DNA of 64,000 bases. It comes from Lewinellaceae bacterium. Its GTDB lineage: Bacteria > Bacteroidota > Bacteroidia > Chitinophagales > Saprospiraceae. Made by a program: the position numbers and the translations under genes. Location of the stretch: assembly GCA_016716135.1 (NCBI GenBank), contig JADJWX010000024.1, positions 1 through 64,000 on the forward strand, given 5' to 3'. The notes under the pieces are model-generated. The model was not told the DNA's origin, made no database searches, and saw only the letters and a program-made list of their open reading frames with translations. Shown one piece after another: positions 17,103 to 24,435 of this stretch; position 1 is the stretch's first letter; every line of letters begins with the position of its first letter.

Positions 17103-17386
17103 ACGCCATGGTGGTTCAGTCCGTTTTTTAGAAGATCAACCTCGAAAAGCATAGCCGGCTGCGATGCCTGAATTGCCAACGAAAACGCCGGGAATGCCGC
17201 TTCGGCCAGGTTAAACTACCACCGTGATTCCACAAGATTTAGTACCTTCGCACACTTTGTGCGCCAACGAGCGTTAATCCGGTAACAACCCGGCCGGGCA
17301 GATGGAAACTAACCTTGTTTCAACGCCCGTAGCCCCCGACTCCGCTACTGCAGCCGGGTTTGCAAAAACAGGACCGTCACACACCT
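17103..17386. other. Leader of the class A PBP gene
   Basis: No convincing gene is seen. TACCTTCG at 17243-17250 is one base off the -7 consensus and could drive the penicillin-binding protein gene. No TTG is found at the expected distance. Confidence 0.4.
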
Positions 17387-20182
17387 ATGCGAAAGTTTTT
17401 TTCGTCCATTTCAGAACACGAATCTGTCCAGGCATTCCGGCGTGGCGTTTCCACATTTACCGCACCGGTACGCGCCGCCTGGGCACAACTTCTTGAAGTA
17501 CTCCGGCCGGTTTTGGATCCCCTGCGCAAGGGTTGGGCTGCGGGCACCGCTCCGCTGCGGAATGCCTGGTCGCGTTTTGCGGCGCAGTACCCGCGTACGG
17601 CCTGGGTTGGCTCCTGGCTCGGCCTGCTGATCCGCTGGGGCATTTATTTTGTGCTGTTGCTGGTGTTGAGTGTCGGACTTGGTTTTTTCGGCGATTTACC
17701 CACCCGTTCGGAACTGGAGAGCATTGAAACGGCAAATGCCACGGAAATTTATTCCGTCGACAGTGTTTTGATCGGCCGTTTTTACATTGAAAACCGCACC
17801 ACGATCGGTCTTGACAAAATATCCCCTTACCTGGTGACGGCCTTGCTGGCTACGGAAGACAAGCGTTTTTTTGAACACAGCGGCATCGATCTGATGAGCT
17901 GGTTCCGCGTGGCCTACGGGGTGATTTTTAAAAATGAATCGATGGGTGGCGGCTCCACGCTCAGCCAGCAATTGGCCAAAAACCTGTACCCGCGCCGAAA
18001 ATACCCCATTCCGGGCCTGAGCCTGGTGATCAATAAAATCCGGGAAAACTTTATTTCCGTGCGCCTGGAGCGCATTTATACGAAAGCCGAGTTGCTCAGC
18101 TTGTACCTCAACACGGTGCCTTTCGGCGGCGACCGCTACGGGGTCAGTGTGGCTTCGCGCCATTTTTTCAATAAAAAACCCGTCGATCTGACCGCCGACC
18201 AGGCAGCCACGCTCATCGGCATGCTCAAGGCCTCCACCTTCTACGACCCGGTCCGCAACCCCGAAAATTCCCGCAAGCGCCGCAACATCGTACTCAAGCA
18301 AATGGTGCGTAACAGCTCTTTTGAGATTTCGGTGCGTGTCAACGAGCCCGGCATGGAGCAGGTGCAGGAAATGATCCAGAAAGGCAAAGTCACCCAACCG
18401 GAGTATGAAGCGCTCATGCAAAAGCCCGTGGGTGCCAAGCGCTACAGCCGCGACGGCAACAACGAAGGCACGGCTACCTATTTCCGGGAGTATTTGCGCA
18501 CCGAGGTGATGCCCAAATTGTTGAAACAATATCCCAAAGAAGACGGCACACCGTACAACCTGTACACCGACGGCTTGAAAGTGTACACCACCCTGCACAG
18601 CAAAATGCAGCGCTATGCCGAAGAAGCCGCCCAGGAACAAATGAAGTCCCTGCAAAAACTCTTCGACCAGCACTGGAAAAACTATAAAAACGATAAACCC
18701 TGGGGCGACGACAAGTGGATCGAAGACCAAATGCGGCGCAGCGACCGCTGGTACCAACTCAAGGAGGCAGGCATGTCGAAAGAACAAATCATAGCCAACT
18801 TTGAAGAGCCGGTGTCCATGACCATATTTTCATGGAACAAAGGTACTTCCGAGGTGGACACGACCATGAGCCCCATCGATAGCGTCCGCTATTACTTTTG
18901 CCTGCTCAATTGCGGTTTCATGGCCATGGACCACTCCAACGGCCAGGTACGCGCCTGGATCGGCGGCACCAACCACAAGTATTTCAAATACGATCACGTC
19001 AAAAGTTCGCGGCAGGTCGGCTCTACGTTCAAACCGATCGTGTATGCGGCAGCCCTGCAAGACTCGTTCCGGCCCTGTTCGTACCTGCCCAATGAATTGG
19101 TTATGATCAAGGACTGGGAGCCGCACAATTCCGATGAGGTCTACGGTGGCTGGTACTCCGTTTTGGGCGGACTCACCTACTCCGTTAACGTAATTGCAGC
19201 GCAATTGATCGAGCGCGTTGGCATCGAACGCACCATCCAACTGGCGCGCAGCATGGGCATTACCAGCAGGCTCCCCCGCGAATTCGGGATCAGCCTGGGC
19301 GCAGCCGATATTTCGCTGTACGAAATGATGCAGGTGTATGGCACCATGGCCAATAAAGGCCGGCGCCCCGACCCGGTATCGGTGCTCCGGGTAACCACCC
19401 GGAAAGGCGACGTGATTTACGATTACGCCGAAGAACAGGCAAAAAATCCCACGCCTGCTGTACAGGCACTGACCGAAGATCAGGCAGCCACCATGACGCG
19501 CATGCTGCAATCGGTGATCAACGGCGGTACCGGCGGGCGCATGCGCTACGGATTTGGCCTTTACCAGGGCGATTTTGCCGGAAAAACCGGCACCACGCAA
19601 AATCAGGCCGACGGTTGGTTTATCTGCTACAATCCCCACCTGGTAACCGGTGCCTGGGTGGGCGCCGAGAGCCCGGCTGTCCGCTTCCGCTCCATGCGGC
19701 TGGGACAAGGCTCGTCTATGGCATTGCCCATTGTAGCCTTGTTTTGGCATAAAATGGCAAATGACAAGGCTTTCGTGAAAATGTATCAGGCGCGTTTCCC
19801 GGAACCCAAGCCACAGGTAGCAGCATTGTTTGGTTGCCCGATGCGCATTGATGTATCGCCCGATACGCTCGATATGCTGTTGATGGACTCCACCATCCGG
19901 GATTCGCTGGAGGCCAACGGCTACCAGTACCTGAAAGAAACGGCTGACCGCTATTTTGACGAAAACGGCAATCCGGACAATGACCCGGATAACCCGGAAA
20001 GGAAACGCGGATTGTTTGACCGCCTTTTTGGCCGAAAACAGGAAGAGAAAGACCAGCAGCAACAACCGGCCGCCAATCAGAATCCGCCCCCAACTCCGGT
20101 AAACCGGCCTAAAGTTCCACTGCAACTGCCGCAACAGAATGCCCCGCCCAAACAAGGCGGCGGACAAGACCGGCAACAATGA
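17387..20182 (+). CDS. Class A penicillin-binding protein (PBP1A type)
   Basis: The start at ATG 17387 (MRKFFSSISEHESV) is preferred over a TTG nine codons earlier. The product has 931 residues. A cytoplasmic amphipathic region (1-85) precedes one membrane helix (IYFVLLLVLSVGLGFF). The glycosyltransferase 51 domain follows (LATEDKRFFEHSGID with the catalytic Glu, then GGGSTLSQQLAKNLYP). After a linker comes the transpeptidase domain with SSRQVGSTFKP (catalytic Ser), YSVN and GKTGTTQNQADGW. The C-terminus is low-complexity (Gln/Pro/Asn). It polymerises and cross-links peptidoglycan at the periplasmic face. The gene ends one base before the convergent desaturase gene. Confidence 0.95.
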   Translation: MRKFFSSISEHESVQAFRRGVSTFTAPVRAAWAQLLEVLRPVLDPLRKGWAAGTAPLRNAWSRFAAQYPRTAWVGSWLGLLIRWGIYFVLLLVLSVGLGFFGDLPTRSELESIETANATEIYSVDSVLIGRFYIENRTTIGLDKISPYLVTALLATEDKRFFEHSGIDLMSWFRVAYGVIFKNESMGGGSTLSQQLAKNLYPRRKYPIPGLSLVINKIRENFISVRLERIYTKAELLSLYLNTVPFGGDRYGVSVASRHFFNKKPVDLTADQAATLIGMLKASTFYDPVRNPENSRKRRNIVLKQMVRNSSFEISVRVNEPGMEQVQEMIQKGKVTQPEYEALMQKPVGAKRYSRDGNNEGTATYFREYLRTEVMPKLLKQYPKEDGTPYNLYTDGLKVYTTLHSKMQRYAEEAAQEQMKSLQKLFDQHWKNYKNDKPWGDDKWIEDQMRRSDRWYQLKEAGMSKEQIIANFEEPVSMTIFSWNKGTSEVDTTMSPIDSVRYYFCLLNCGFMAMDHSNGQVRAWIGGTNHKYFKYDHVKSSRQVGSTFKPIVYAAALQDSFRPCSYLPNELVMIKDWEPHNSDEVYGGWYSVLGGLTYSVNVIAAQLIERVGIERTIQLARSMGITSRLPREFGISLGAADISLYEMMQVYGTMANKGRRPDPVSVLRVTTRKGDVIYDYAEEQAKNPTPAVQALTEDQAATMTRMLQSVINGGTGGRMRYGFGLYQGDFAGKTGTTQNQADGWFICYNPHLVTGAWVGAESPAVRFRSMRLGQGSSMALPIVALFWHKMANDKAFVKMYQARFPEPKPQVAALFGCPMRIDVSPDTLDMLLMDSTIRDSLEANGYQYLKETADRYFDENGNPDNDPDNPERKRGLFDRLFGRKQEEKDQQQQPAANQNPPPTPVNRPKVPLQLPQQNAPPKQGGGQDRQQ

Positions 20183-20183
20183 T

Positions 20184-21299
20184 TTACAGGTAGAACAGTA
20201 GCGCGGCCGCGGCAATCCAGCGCATCAACTCCGACCAGCGCGCCCAGCGTTTGTTTTCCAGCAGGCCACCGAGGCTCGCCGTCGTCCAGATGATCCAGGC
20301 CGTGAGCAGCAGGTTGGTTGGGTTTATTCCCGGGCTTTTACCCGCAGCCTGCAGGAAGAAAAACGTGGCGCCGATCAACAATACAAAATTGACCAGTACG
20401 TAGCCATGCACAGTTGGAGAAACAGGTGTGTCAAACTTGTGAAACTGCTCCGGCGAAATGGGCTTGGCTTCAATGGTTCCGCCCAGGGCTTCCGGCAGCC
20501 ACCCAGGTTTGCGCAGCAGCATATTCCAGCGGTCTTTCCACCCGGGCGCCCGCCACAATTGTTTGCCCAGCCAGACGTAGTAGTCGATCTGCGCCCAAAG
20601 CGGGTTCCAACTGTTGAGCGGTACCGTTACGCCGTAAACAACCGTTTCCTCCTCCTCCTGAAAGGTGCCAAACCAGCGGTCGAAGATGATCAGGGTGCCG
20701 CCGTGGTTTTTGTCGATGTACTTTGGATTCACGCCGTGGTGTACCCGGTGGTGCGAGGGCGTGTTGAAAACGTATTCAAATGCCGGGTGTAATTTCCCGA
20801 TCGTTTTGGTATGAATCCAAAATTGGTATAGCGTCTGAAAGGTGTTCATGACCAGGAAGGTCACCGGGTTGAAGCCCAGCAGGGCCAGCGGCAGGTAGAA
20901 AAAATTTCCAAAAAAAGCCTGAATGGCCGACTGCCGTAAGGCAACGCTCAGGTTGTATTCTTCACTTTGGTGGTGCACAATGTGCGTGCCCCAGAGAAAA
21001 CTCACCTCGTGCGTACTGCGGTGAAACCAGTAGTAAAAGAAATCGACGCCGATAAATACCAACACAAAGGACCACCAGGCATCGGGGATCGTCCAGATCC
21101 GGAGTTCATAAACCCCGAGGTAGCCTGCAAAAAGCAGCGTTTTGAACAACACGCCGGTTACTTGTTGCTGCACCCCGCAATTGATGTTTGTCACAGCATC
21201 GTTGAAACGGTACAACTGCGCCTTTTTGAGGCGGGCCATCAGCAACTCAAGACCAATAAGCAGAAAAAAAACGGGTATGGCAAAAAGCATGATCTTCAT
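20184..21299 (-). CDS. Sterol desaturase / fatty acid hydroxylase family membrane protein
   Basis: The 371-residue protein has four or more hydrophobic helices. The eight-histidine di-iron motif of the family is present: HRSTH (about 93-97), HIVHHQSEEYN, and HHRVHHGVNPKY. An N-terminal helix (MLFAIPVFFLLIGLELLM) and C-terminal helices (YVLVNFVLLIGATFFFL and LLLTAWIIWTTASL) complete it. Members hydroxylate or desaturate lipids such as fatty acids, sterols or carotenoids in the membrane. The substrate is not readable here, and the neighbours (PBP, small basic protein) do not help. The extra C-terminal membrane region after the hydroxylase domain is common in Bacteroidota homologues. Confidence 0.9.
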   Translation of the reverse strand: MKIMLFAIPVFFLLIGLELLMARLKKAQLYRFNDAVTNINCGVQQQVTGVLFKTLLFAGYLGVYELRIWTIPDAWWSFVLVFIGVDFFYYWFHRSTHEVSFLWGTHIVHHQSEEYNLSVALRQSAIQAFFGNFFYLPLALLGFNPVTFLVMNTFQTLYQFWIHTKTIGKLHPAFEYVFNTPSHHRVHHGVNPKYIDKNHGGTLIIFDRWFGTFQEEEETVVYGVTVPLNSWNPLWAQIDYYVWLGKQLWRAPGWKDRWNMLLRKPGWLPEALGGTIEAKPISPEQFHKFDTPVSPTVHGYVLVNFVLLIGATFFFLQAAGKSPGINPTNLLLTAWIIWTTASLGGLLENKRWARWSELMRWIAAAALLFYL

Positions 21300-21386
21300 G
21301 GCTCAGCTTCTTTTTTTTGCAGGTAAATATCCTGCATTCCCACCACAACCGGGGCGAAAATCAGTACCTGCGGGAAATACAGGCAC

Positions 21387-21410
21387 AAAAAAACCTGCGA
21401 CTAGCGCAGG
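21387..21410 (-). terminator. Intrinsic terminator of the small basic protein gene
   Basis: On the minus strand CCTGCG-CTAGT-CGCAGG is followed by seven T. The hairpin overlaps the TAG stop of the 56-residue gene, which suits a short monocistronic message. Confidence 0.75.
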
Positions 21411-21571
21411 CTATTGAACGGACGCATTTCCTCTCCAAGCCAATTGATGTTCCACTCCTCCCGGGGAAGGAATTTCTTTGCTTGACGAGTGGCCCGGCGA
21501 CGCAGGTAAGCGAAAGCCAATCGGGGCGAAATACGCCAGATCCGACGAAATTTAGAAATACGATCTGACAT
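21401..21571 (-). CDS. 56-residue basic protein, unknown
   Basis: ATG 21571 to TAG 21403-21401 gives MSDRISKFRRIWRISPRLAF followed by AYLRRRATRQAKKFLPREEW and ending in NWLGEEMRPFNSLR. It is strongly basic (about 13 Arg plus 3 Lys), has four tryptophans and has no signal peptide. The features that argue for a real gene are codon choice like that of the neighbours (CGT/CGG Arg, CTG/CTT Leu), a terminator overlapping the stop, and a non-random, helix-forming amphipathic composition. It sits between the desaturase-family gene and the glycosyltransferase gene. A nucleic-acid-binding or ribosome-associated role would fit the charge, but this is only a guess. Confidence 0.6.
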   Translation of the reverse strand: MSDRISKFRRIWRISPRLAFAYLRRRATRQAKKFLPREEWNINWLGEEMRPFNSLR

Positions 21572-21730
21572 GATGTAATGCAGTTTTGCGCGGATTAGAA
21601 AATGTTTATTTGTTCTTCTTGCCTAACGATAGGCTTTAGCAAAAAGTTTTCCAAAAATTACTTTAAAACGTTAAATGTGGAACTTTTTTTGCCAGTTGTG
21701 ACAATTTTTAACGAACCCGAAACTTCGGCT

Positions 21731-21738
21731 TACTTTTG
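21731..21738 (+). promoter_or_regulatory. Possible -7 element of the glycosyltransferase gene
   Basis: TACTTTTG matches TAnnTTTG 35 bases before the ATG at 21773. No TTG is found 17-23 bases upstream, so this is a half-match. Confidence 0.35.
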
Positions 21739-21772
21739 CCCCCCACATTAATGCTCCCAGACGATTACTGCC

Positions 21773-22492
21773 ATGGCTAAAACCCTGTCTATTGTTATTC
21801 CTGCCTACAACGAAGAACGCACCATCCACCGCATCCTGGACAAGGTGAAAGCCGTCGAGTTGATCCAGGGTATTCAAAAGGAATTGATTATTACCAATGA
21901 TTGTTCCAAAGACGACACGGCCGGCGCTATCCGCCGCTACATGGATGCCAACCCTACCCTGAATATTCGTTACCTCGAACATGATGTCAACAAAGGCAAA
22001 GGAGCCGCCTTGCACACCGGTATTCAGCACGCAAGCGGCGACTTTATCATTATTCAGGATGCCGACCTGGAATATGACCCTGCCGAGTACAACATCCTGC
22101 TGCGGCCCATTATCGACGGCTATGCCGATGTGGTGTACGGCTCCCGTTTTATGGGTGGTAAACCACACCGCATCCTTTTTTTCTGGCACAGCATCGGCAA
22201 CCGCTTCCTGACCTTTATTTCAAACATGTTTACCAACCTCAACCTGACGGACATGGAAACCTGCTACAAACTGTTCAAAGCGGATATTCTGAAAGGCCTT
22301 GAGTTGAAGGAAAGGCGCTTTGGCTTCGAGCCGGAGGTGACCGCCAAAATGAGCCGGATTGCCGGTATTCATATCTATGAAGTCGGCATTTCCTACTATG
22401 GCCGTTCGTATGCCGAAGGCAAAAAAATTGGTTGGAAAGACGGTGTGCGCGCCATCTATTGCATTTTGAAATACAATACCTGGGCGCGTTAG
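21773..22492 (+). CDS. Family 2 glycosyltransferase, DPM1/GtrB-like
   Basis: The 239-residue protein starts MAKTLSIVIPAYNEE. It has the GT-A nucleotide-binding start (VIPAYNEERTI, 8-18), NDCSKDDTA and the metal-binding D96-A-D98 in QDADLEYDPAEY. The later motifs VYGSRFMGG and DMETCYKLFKAD are typical of dolichyl/undecaprenyl-phosphate mannose or glucose synthases. It lacks the C-terminal membrane helices of GtrB, like the short, soluble DPM1 type. It would transfer a sugar from a nucleotide donor to a polyprenyl phosphate at the cytoplasmic membrane face. The lipid-linked sugar could feed transferases such as the ArnT-like protein at 34759-36426, but that link is inference. Confidence 0.9.
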   Translation: MAKTLSIVIPAYNEERTIHRILDKVKAVELIQGIQKELIITNDCSKDDTAGAIRRYMDANPTLNIRYLEHDVNKGKGAALHTGIQHASGDFIIIQDADLEYDPAEYNILLRPIIDGYADVVYGSRFMGGKPHRILFFWHSIGNRFLTFISNMFTNLNLTDMETCYKLFKADILKGLELKERRFGFEPEVTAKMSRIAGIHIYEVGISYYGRSYAEGKKIGWKDGVRAIYCILKYNTWAR

Positions 22493-22514
22493 GCGGACAG
22501 ATTTTTCAGATCAA

Positions 22515-23219
22515 TTATACGGAAGCCTCCGGCGTCAGTTGCCGGGCGATAAACTGGCAAAAATCTTCTGCCAACAACAATGTTTTCCCCTGGTAATATT
22601 TCGCGGGCCCTAAATGCCGCTGCATGGCTGCCTGGACGCCAGGGTCTTTTTCCAGGAAATTCATCAAAATTCGCAGCACCTTGAAATATCGCCCGATGTC
22701 GTTTTGCTGTGGAATATCCCGTGCCTGTACATGCTGCATGGTTTGCTGGAAAACGGCAAAATCATAGGGTGCATACTGCTCCGGGTAGCGGAATGCCAGG
22801 TACAGCGCGATCATGCGATAGTCGTCGTGGTAATGGTTGTTCTCCACCGAGGTAGGATTTAGCTGCTTAAAATCGCGCAGCAACTCATCGCAGCCAAACA
22901 AAAACCGACCGATGCGAGCCTCCACGTCGCGGCTTTCGTTGAACAGGTCGTCAAACATCGCCCGCACCATGCCGGGCTCAATACGCCAGAAGCCGGTCAT
23001 CATGCGCATGGGATACCAATGCTCCGTTTGCCAGAGGCGGCGTGTTTGACTGTTTTGAAAACTTCGTTCAAACATGGCCGCCGGGTCGGTGTCATCGGGG
23101 TTCCAGTTTAGCTGAAACACCTGCACCGATTCCCACTTATACAAAAAAGGGTGATTGCGCTCGCGCTGAAGCCAGTTTTTATAAGCGGCTATTGCGGTTT
23201 GGATTTTTGAAACAACCAT
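22515..23219 (-). CDS. Conserved protein resembling the N-terminal region of McrB-like ATPases
   Basis: The 234-residue soluble protein has motifs I associate with the N-terminal region of Bacteroidota McrB-type AAA+ proteins: LYKWESVQVFQLNW, AMFERSF, YPMRMM, MFDDLFNE, RIGRFLFGCDEL, NNHYHDDYRMIALYLAFRYP and GRYFKVLRILM. In those proteins an AAA+ GTPase domain follows. Here the frame ends right after LLLAEDFCQFIARQLT and no AAA+ motor is encoded next to it. This recognition is from memory and not verified. The gene is flanked downstream by the glycosyltransferase gene (convergent) and upstream by a 37-bp-arm inverted repeat. Function is unknown; a DNA-recognition or defence role would follow only if the homology is right. 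Confidence 0.6.
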   Translation of the reverse strand: MVVSKIQTAIAAYKNWLQRERNHPFLYKWESVQVFQLNWNPDDTDPAAMFERSFQNSQTRRLWQTEHWYPMRMMTGFWRIEPGMVRAMFDDLFNESRDVEARIGRFLFGCDELLRDFKQLNPTSVENNHYHDDYRMIALYLAFRYPEQYAPYDFAVFQQTMQHVQARDIPQQNDIGRYFKVLRILMNFLEKDPGVQAAMQRHLGPAKYYQGKTLLLAEDFCQFIARQLTPEASV

Positions 23220-23249
23220 TTTTTTTAGTGCGGATTACCGATTACGGAG

Positions 23250-23379
23250 TGCGGATTACGGAGTGCGGATTGGTTCATCATTTCGGATAGGTTTGTTTTG
23301 CAAACAAAATCAAAAGTTGAAAAAGTGCATCCCATTCACCTCCCGAAATGATGAACCAATCCGCACTCCGTAATCCGCA
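23250..23379. repeat. Inverted repeat with 37-bp perfect arms
   Basis: The arm 23250-23286 (TGCGGATTACGGAGTGCGGA and on through TTCATCATTTCGG) is the exact reverse complement of 23343-23379, with a 56-base spacer that contains its own small dyad (GTTTG-TTTTG-CAAAC). Stuttering GCGGATTACGGA words extend the left arm outward. It fills the gap between two minus-strand genes. Related GCGGATT words recur at 47728-47768. Confidence 0.85.
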
Positions 23380-23389
23380 ATCCGTATTT

Positions 23390-24376
23390 TCAATTCGCCG
23401 GCTCCAAATAAATTTCTTCGGCGAAAATAGGCGTTTCAGTGACCGCCTCGATGTCCACGTTTACAGTAATATCATCCATCCAGTTGTCGCTGCGAAAAGC
23501 AAAGTAGAAACTGCCTTCGAGCGGACTGTACCGGCGCTGGACGTCCGAACTCACATCGCCCTGCCAAATAAAGGCTTTGTATGGTTCGCGCTTTTTGAAC
23601 AGTTCCAGGTTTTCTGCCGTCAGCAAGGCATACTCGACATCTTCGCCCGCTTTGGGCACCGTCAGGTCAATTGCCATGCCAAGGGCAAAGGCTGCCAACG
23701 CGGTGGGTGGCGCCACGGGCAATATTTTGGCAGCCCCCGAATTGAGCGCGCTGGTCAGCTGATCGGCATCTTTTTGCCGCGATTCCATCAGTGTCTGGCC
23801 CACTGAAATGCGGTACGCCCACTGTACGGTATTCGGCGGCAAACTGAAGGCATAGGCACTGACGGGGTTTTTCAGGCCCAGTTTACTGGCACTTACGGTC
23901 ACCTTGCCGCTGATCGAACTAATGCCGGTTTTTTTACCAACCGGGATCATGCGCGTTTTCACCTGAAACTTTGATTGCGCGCGAATGTCCCAGGGCACGC
24001 GGGTGTCCATGCGTGCCGTAAGCGGCCCTTCCGGCGTGCGGTGCAGGGTGAACCGGCACACTTTTTTGCCCATCCCGCTTTCCTGGATGCGCAGCAGGTA
24101 AATACCCGTTTGCGGGATCAGGATGGTTTTGTCGAAGAAGGAATCCAGGGAATAGGTGCTGAACAGCATTTGCCCGTTGTACTCCGAAAATTCAACATTT
24201 TTTACCCGGCGCCCGACAAGCAATTCCATGTGTAATGCCACCTGGTCTCCTTGCGCAAAGGCATAGACGAACCAGTGCTCGCCGTCCATTTTAAAGGTTT
24301 GGTCGGCTACGGCAATTGGTGTTTGGGCGGAAGCCCAAATTGAGAAAAAGAGAAAAATTAAACTGAGGGGGCGCAT
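23390..24376 (-). CDS. Secreted protein, unknown function
   Basis: The 328-residue precursor has a signal peptide (MRPLSLIFLFFSIWASAQ). The mature protein begins TPIAVADQTFKMDGEHWFVYAF and carries a beta-sandwich-like first half that resembles the carbohydrate- or bacterial pre-peptidase-like modules (QTGIYLLRIQESGMGKKVC). The second half is not recognised. There is no sorting domain, so it may remain in the periplasm. It is flanked by repeats on both sides, the 37-bp-arm element upstream of the next gene and a 35-bp palindrome at its own 5' side. I cannot name a function. Confidence 0.7.
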   Translation of the reverse strand: MRPLSLIFLFFSIWASAQTPIAVADQTFKMDGEHWFVYAFAQGDQVALHMELLVGRRVKNVEFSEYNGQMLFSTYSLDSFFDKTILIPQTGIYLLRIQESGMGKKVCRFTLHRTPEGPLTARMDTRVPWDIRAQSKFQVKTRMIPVGKKTGISSISGKVTVSASKLGLKNPVSAYAFSLPPNTVQWAYRISVGQTLMESRQKDADQLTSALNSGAAKILPVAPPTALAAFALGMAIDLTVPKAGEDVEYALLTAENLELFKKREPYKAFIWQGDVSSDVQRRYSPLEGSFYFAFRSDNWMDDITVNVDIEAVTETPIFAEEIYLEPAN

Positions 24377-24392
24377 GGCAAGTGGATTTTTG

Positions 24393-24427
24393 TACTCGTC
24401 CTACGACTTGAAGTCGTAGGACGAGTA
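24393..24427. repeat. 35-bp perfect palindrome, copy 1
   Basis: TACTCGTCCTACGACTT, one central G, then the exact complement AAGTCGTAGGACGAGTA. A copy with identical arms is at 37440-37474. It lies between two minus-strand genes, eight bases after the stop of the large T9SS gene. Confidence 0.9.
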
Positions 24428-24435
24428 TCTAAAAG

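Noticed and set aside
18830..20215. Open frame of 461 codons on the minus strand
   Set aside because: Antisense to the transpeptidase half of the penicillin-binding protein; no motif.
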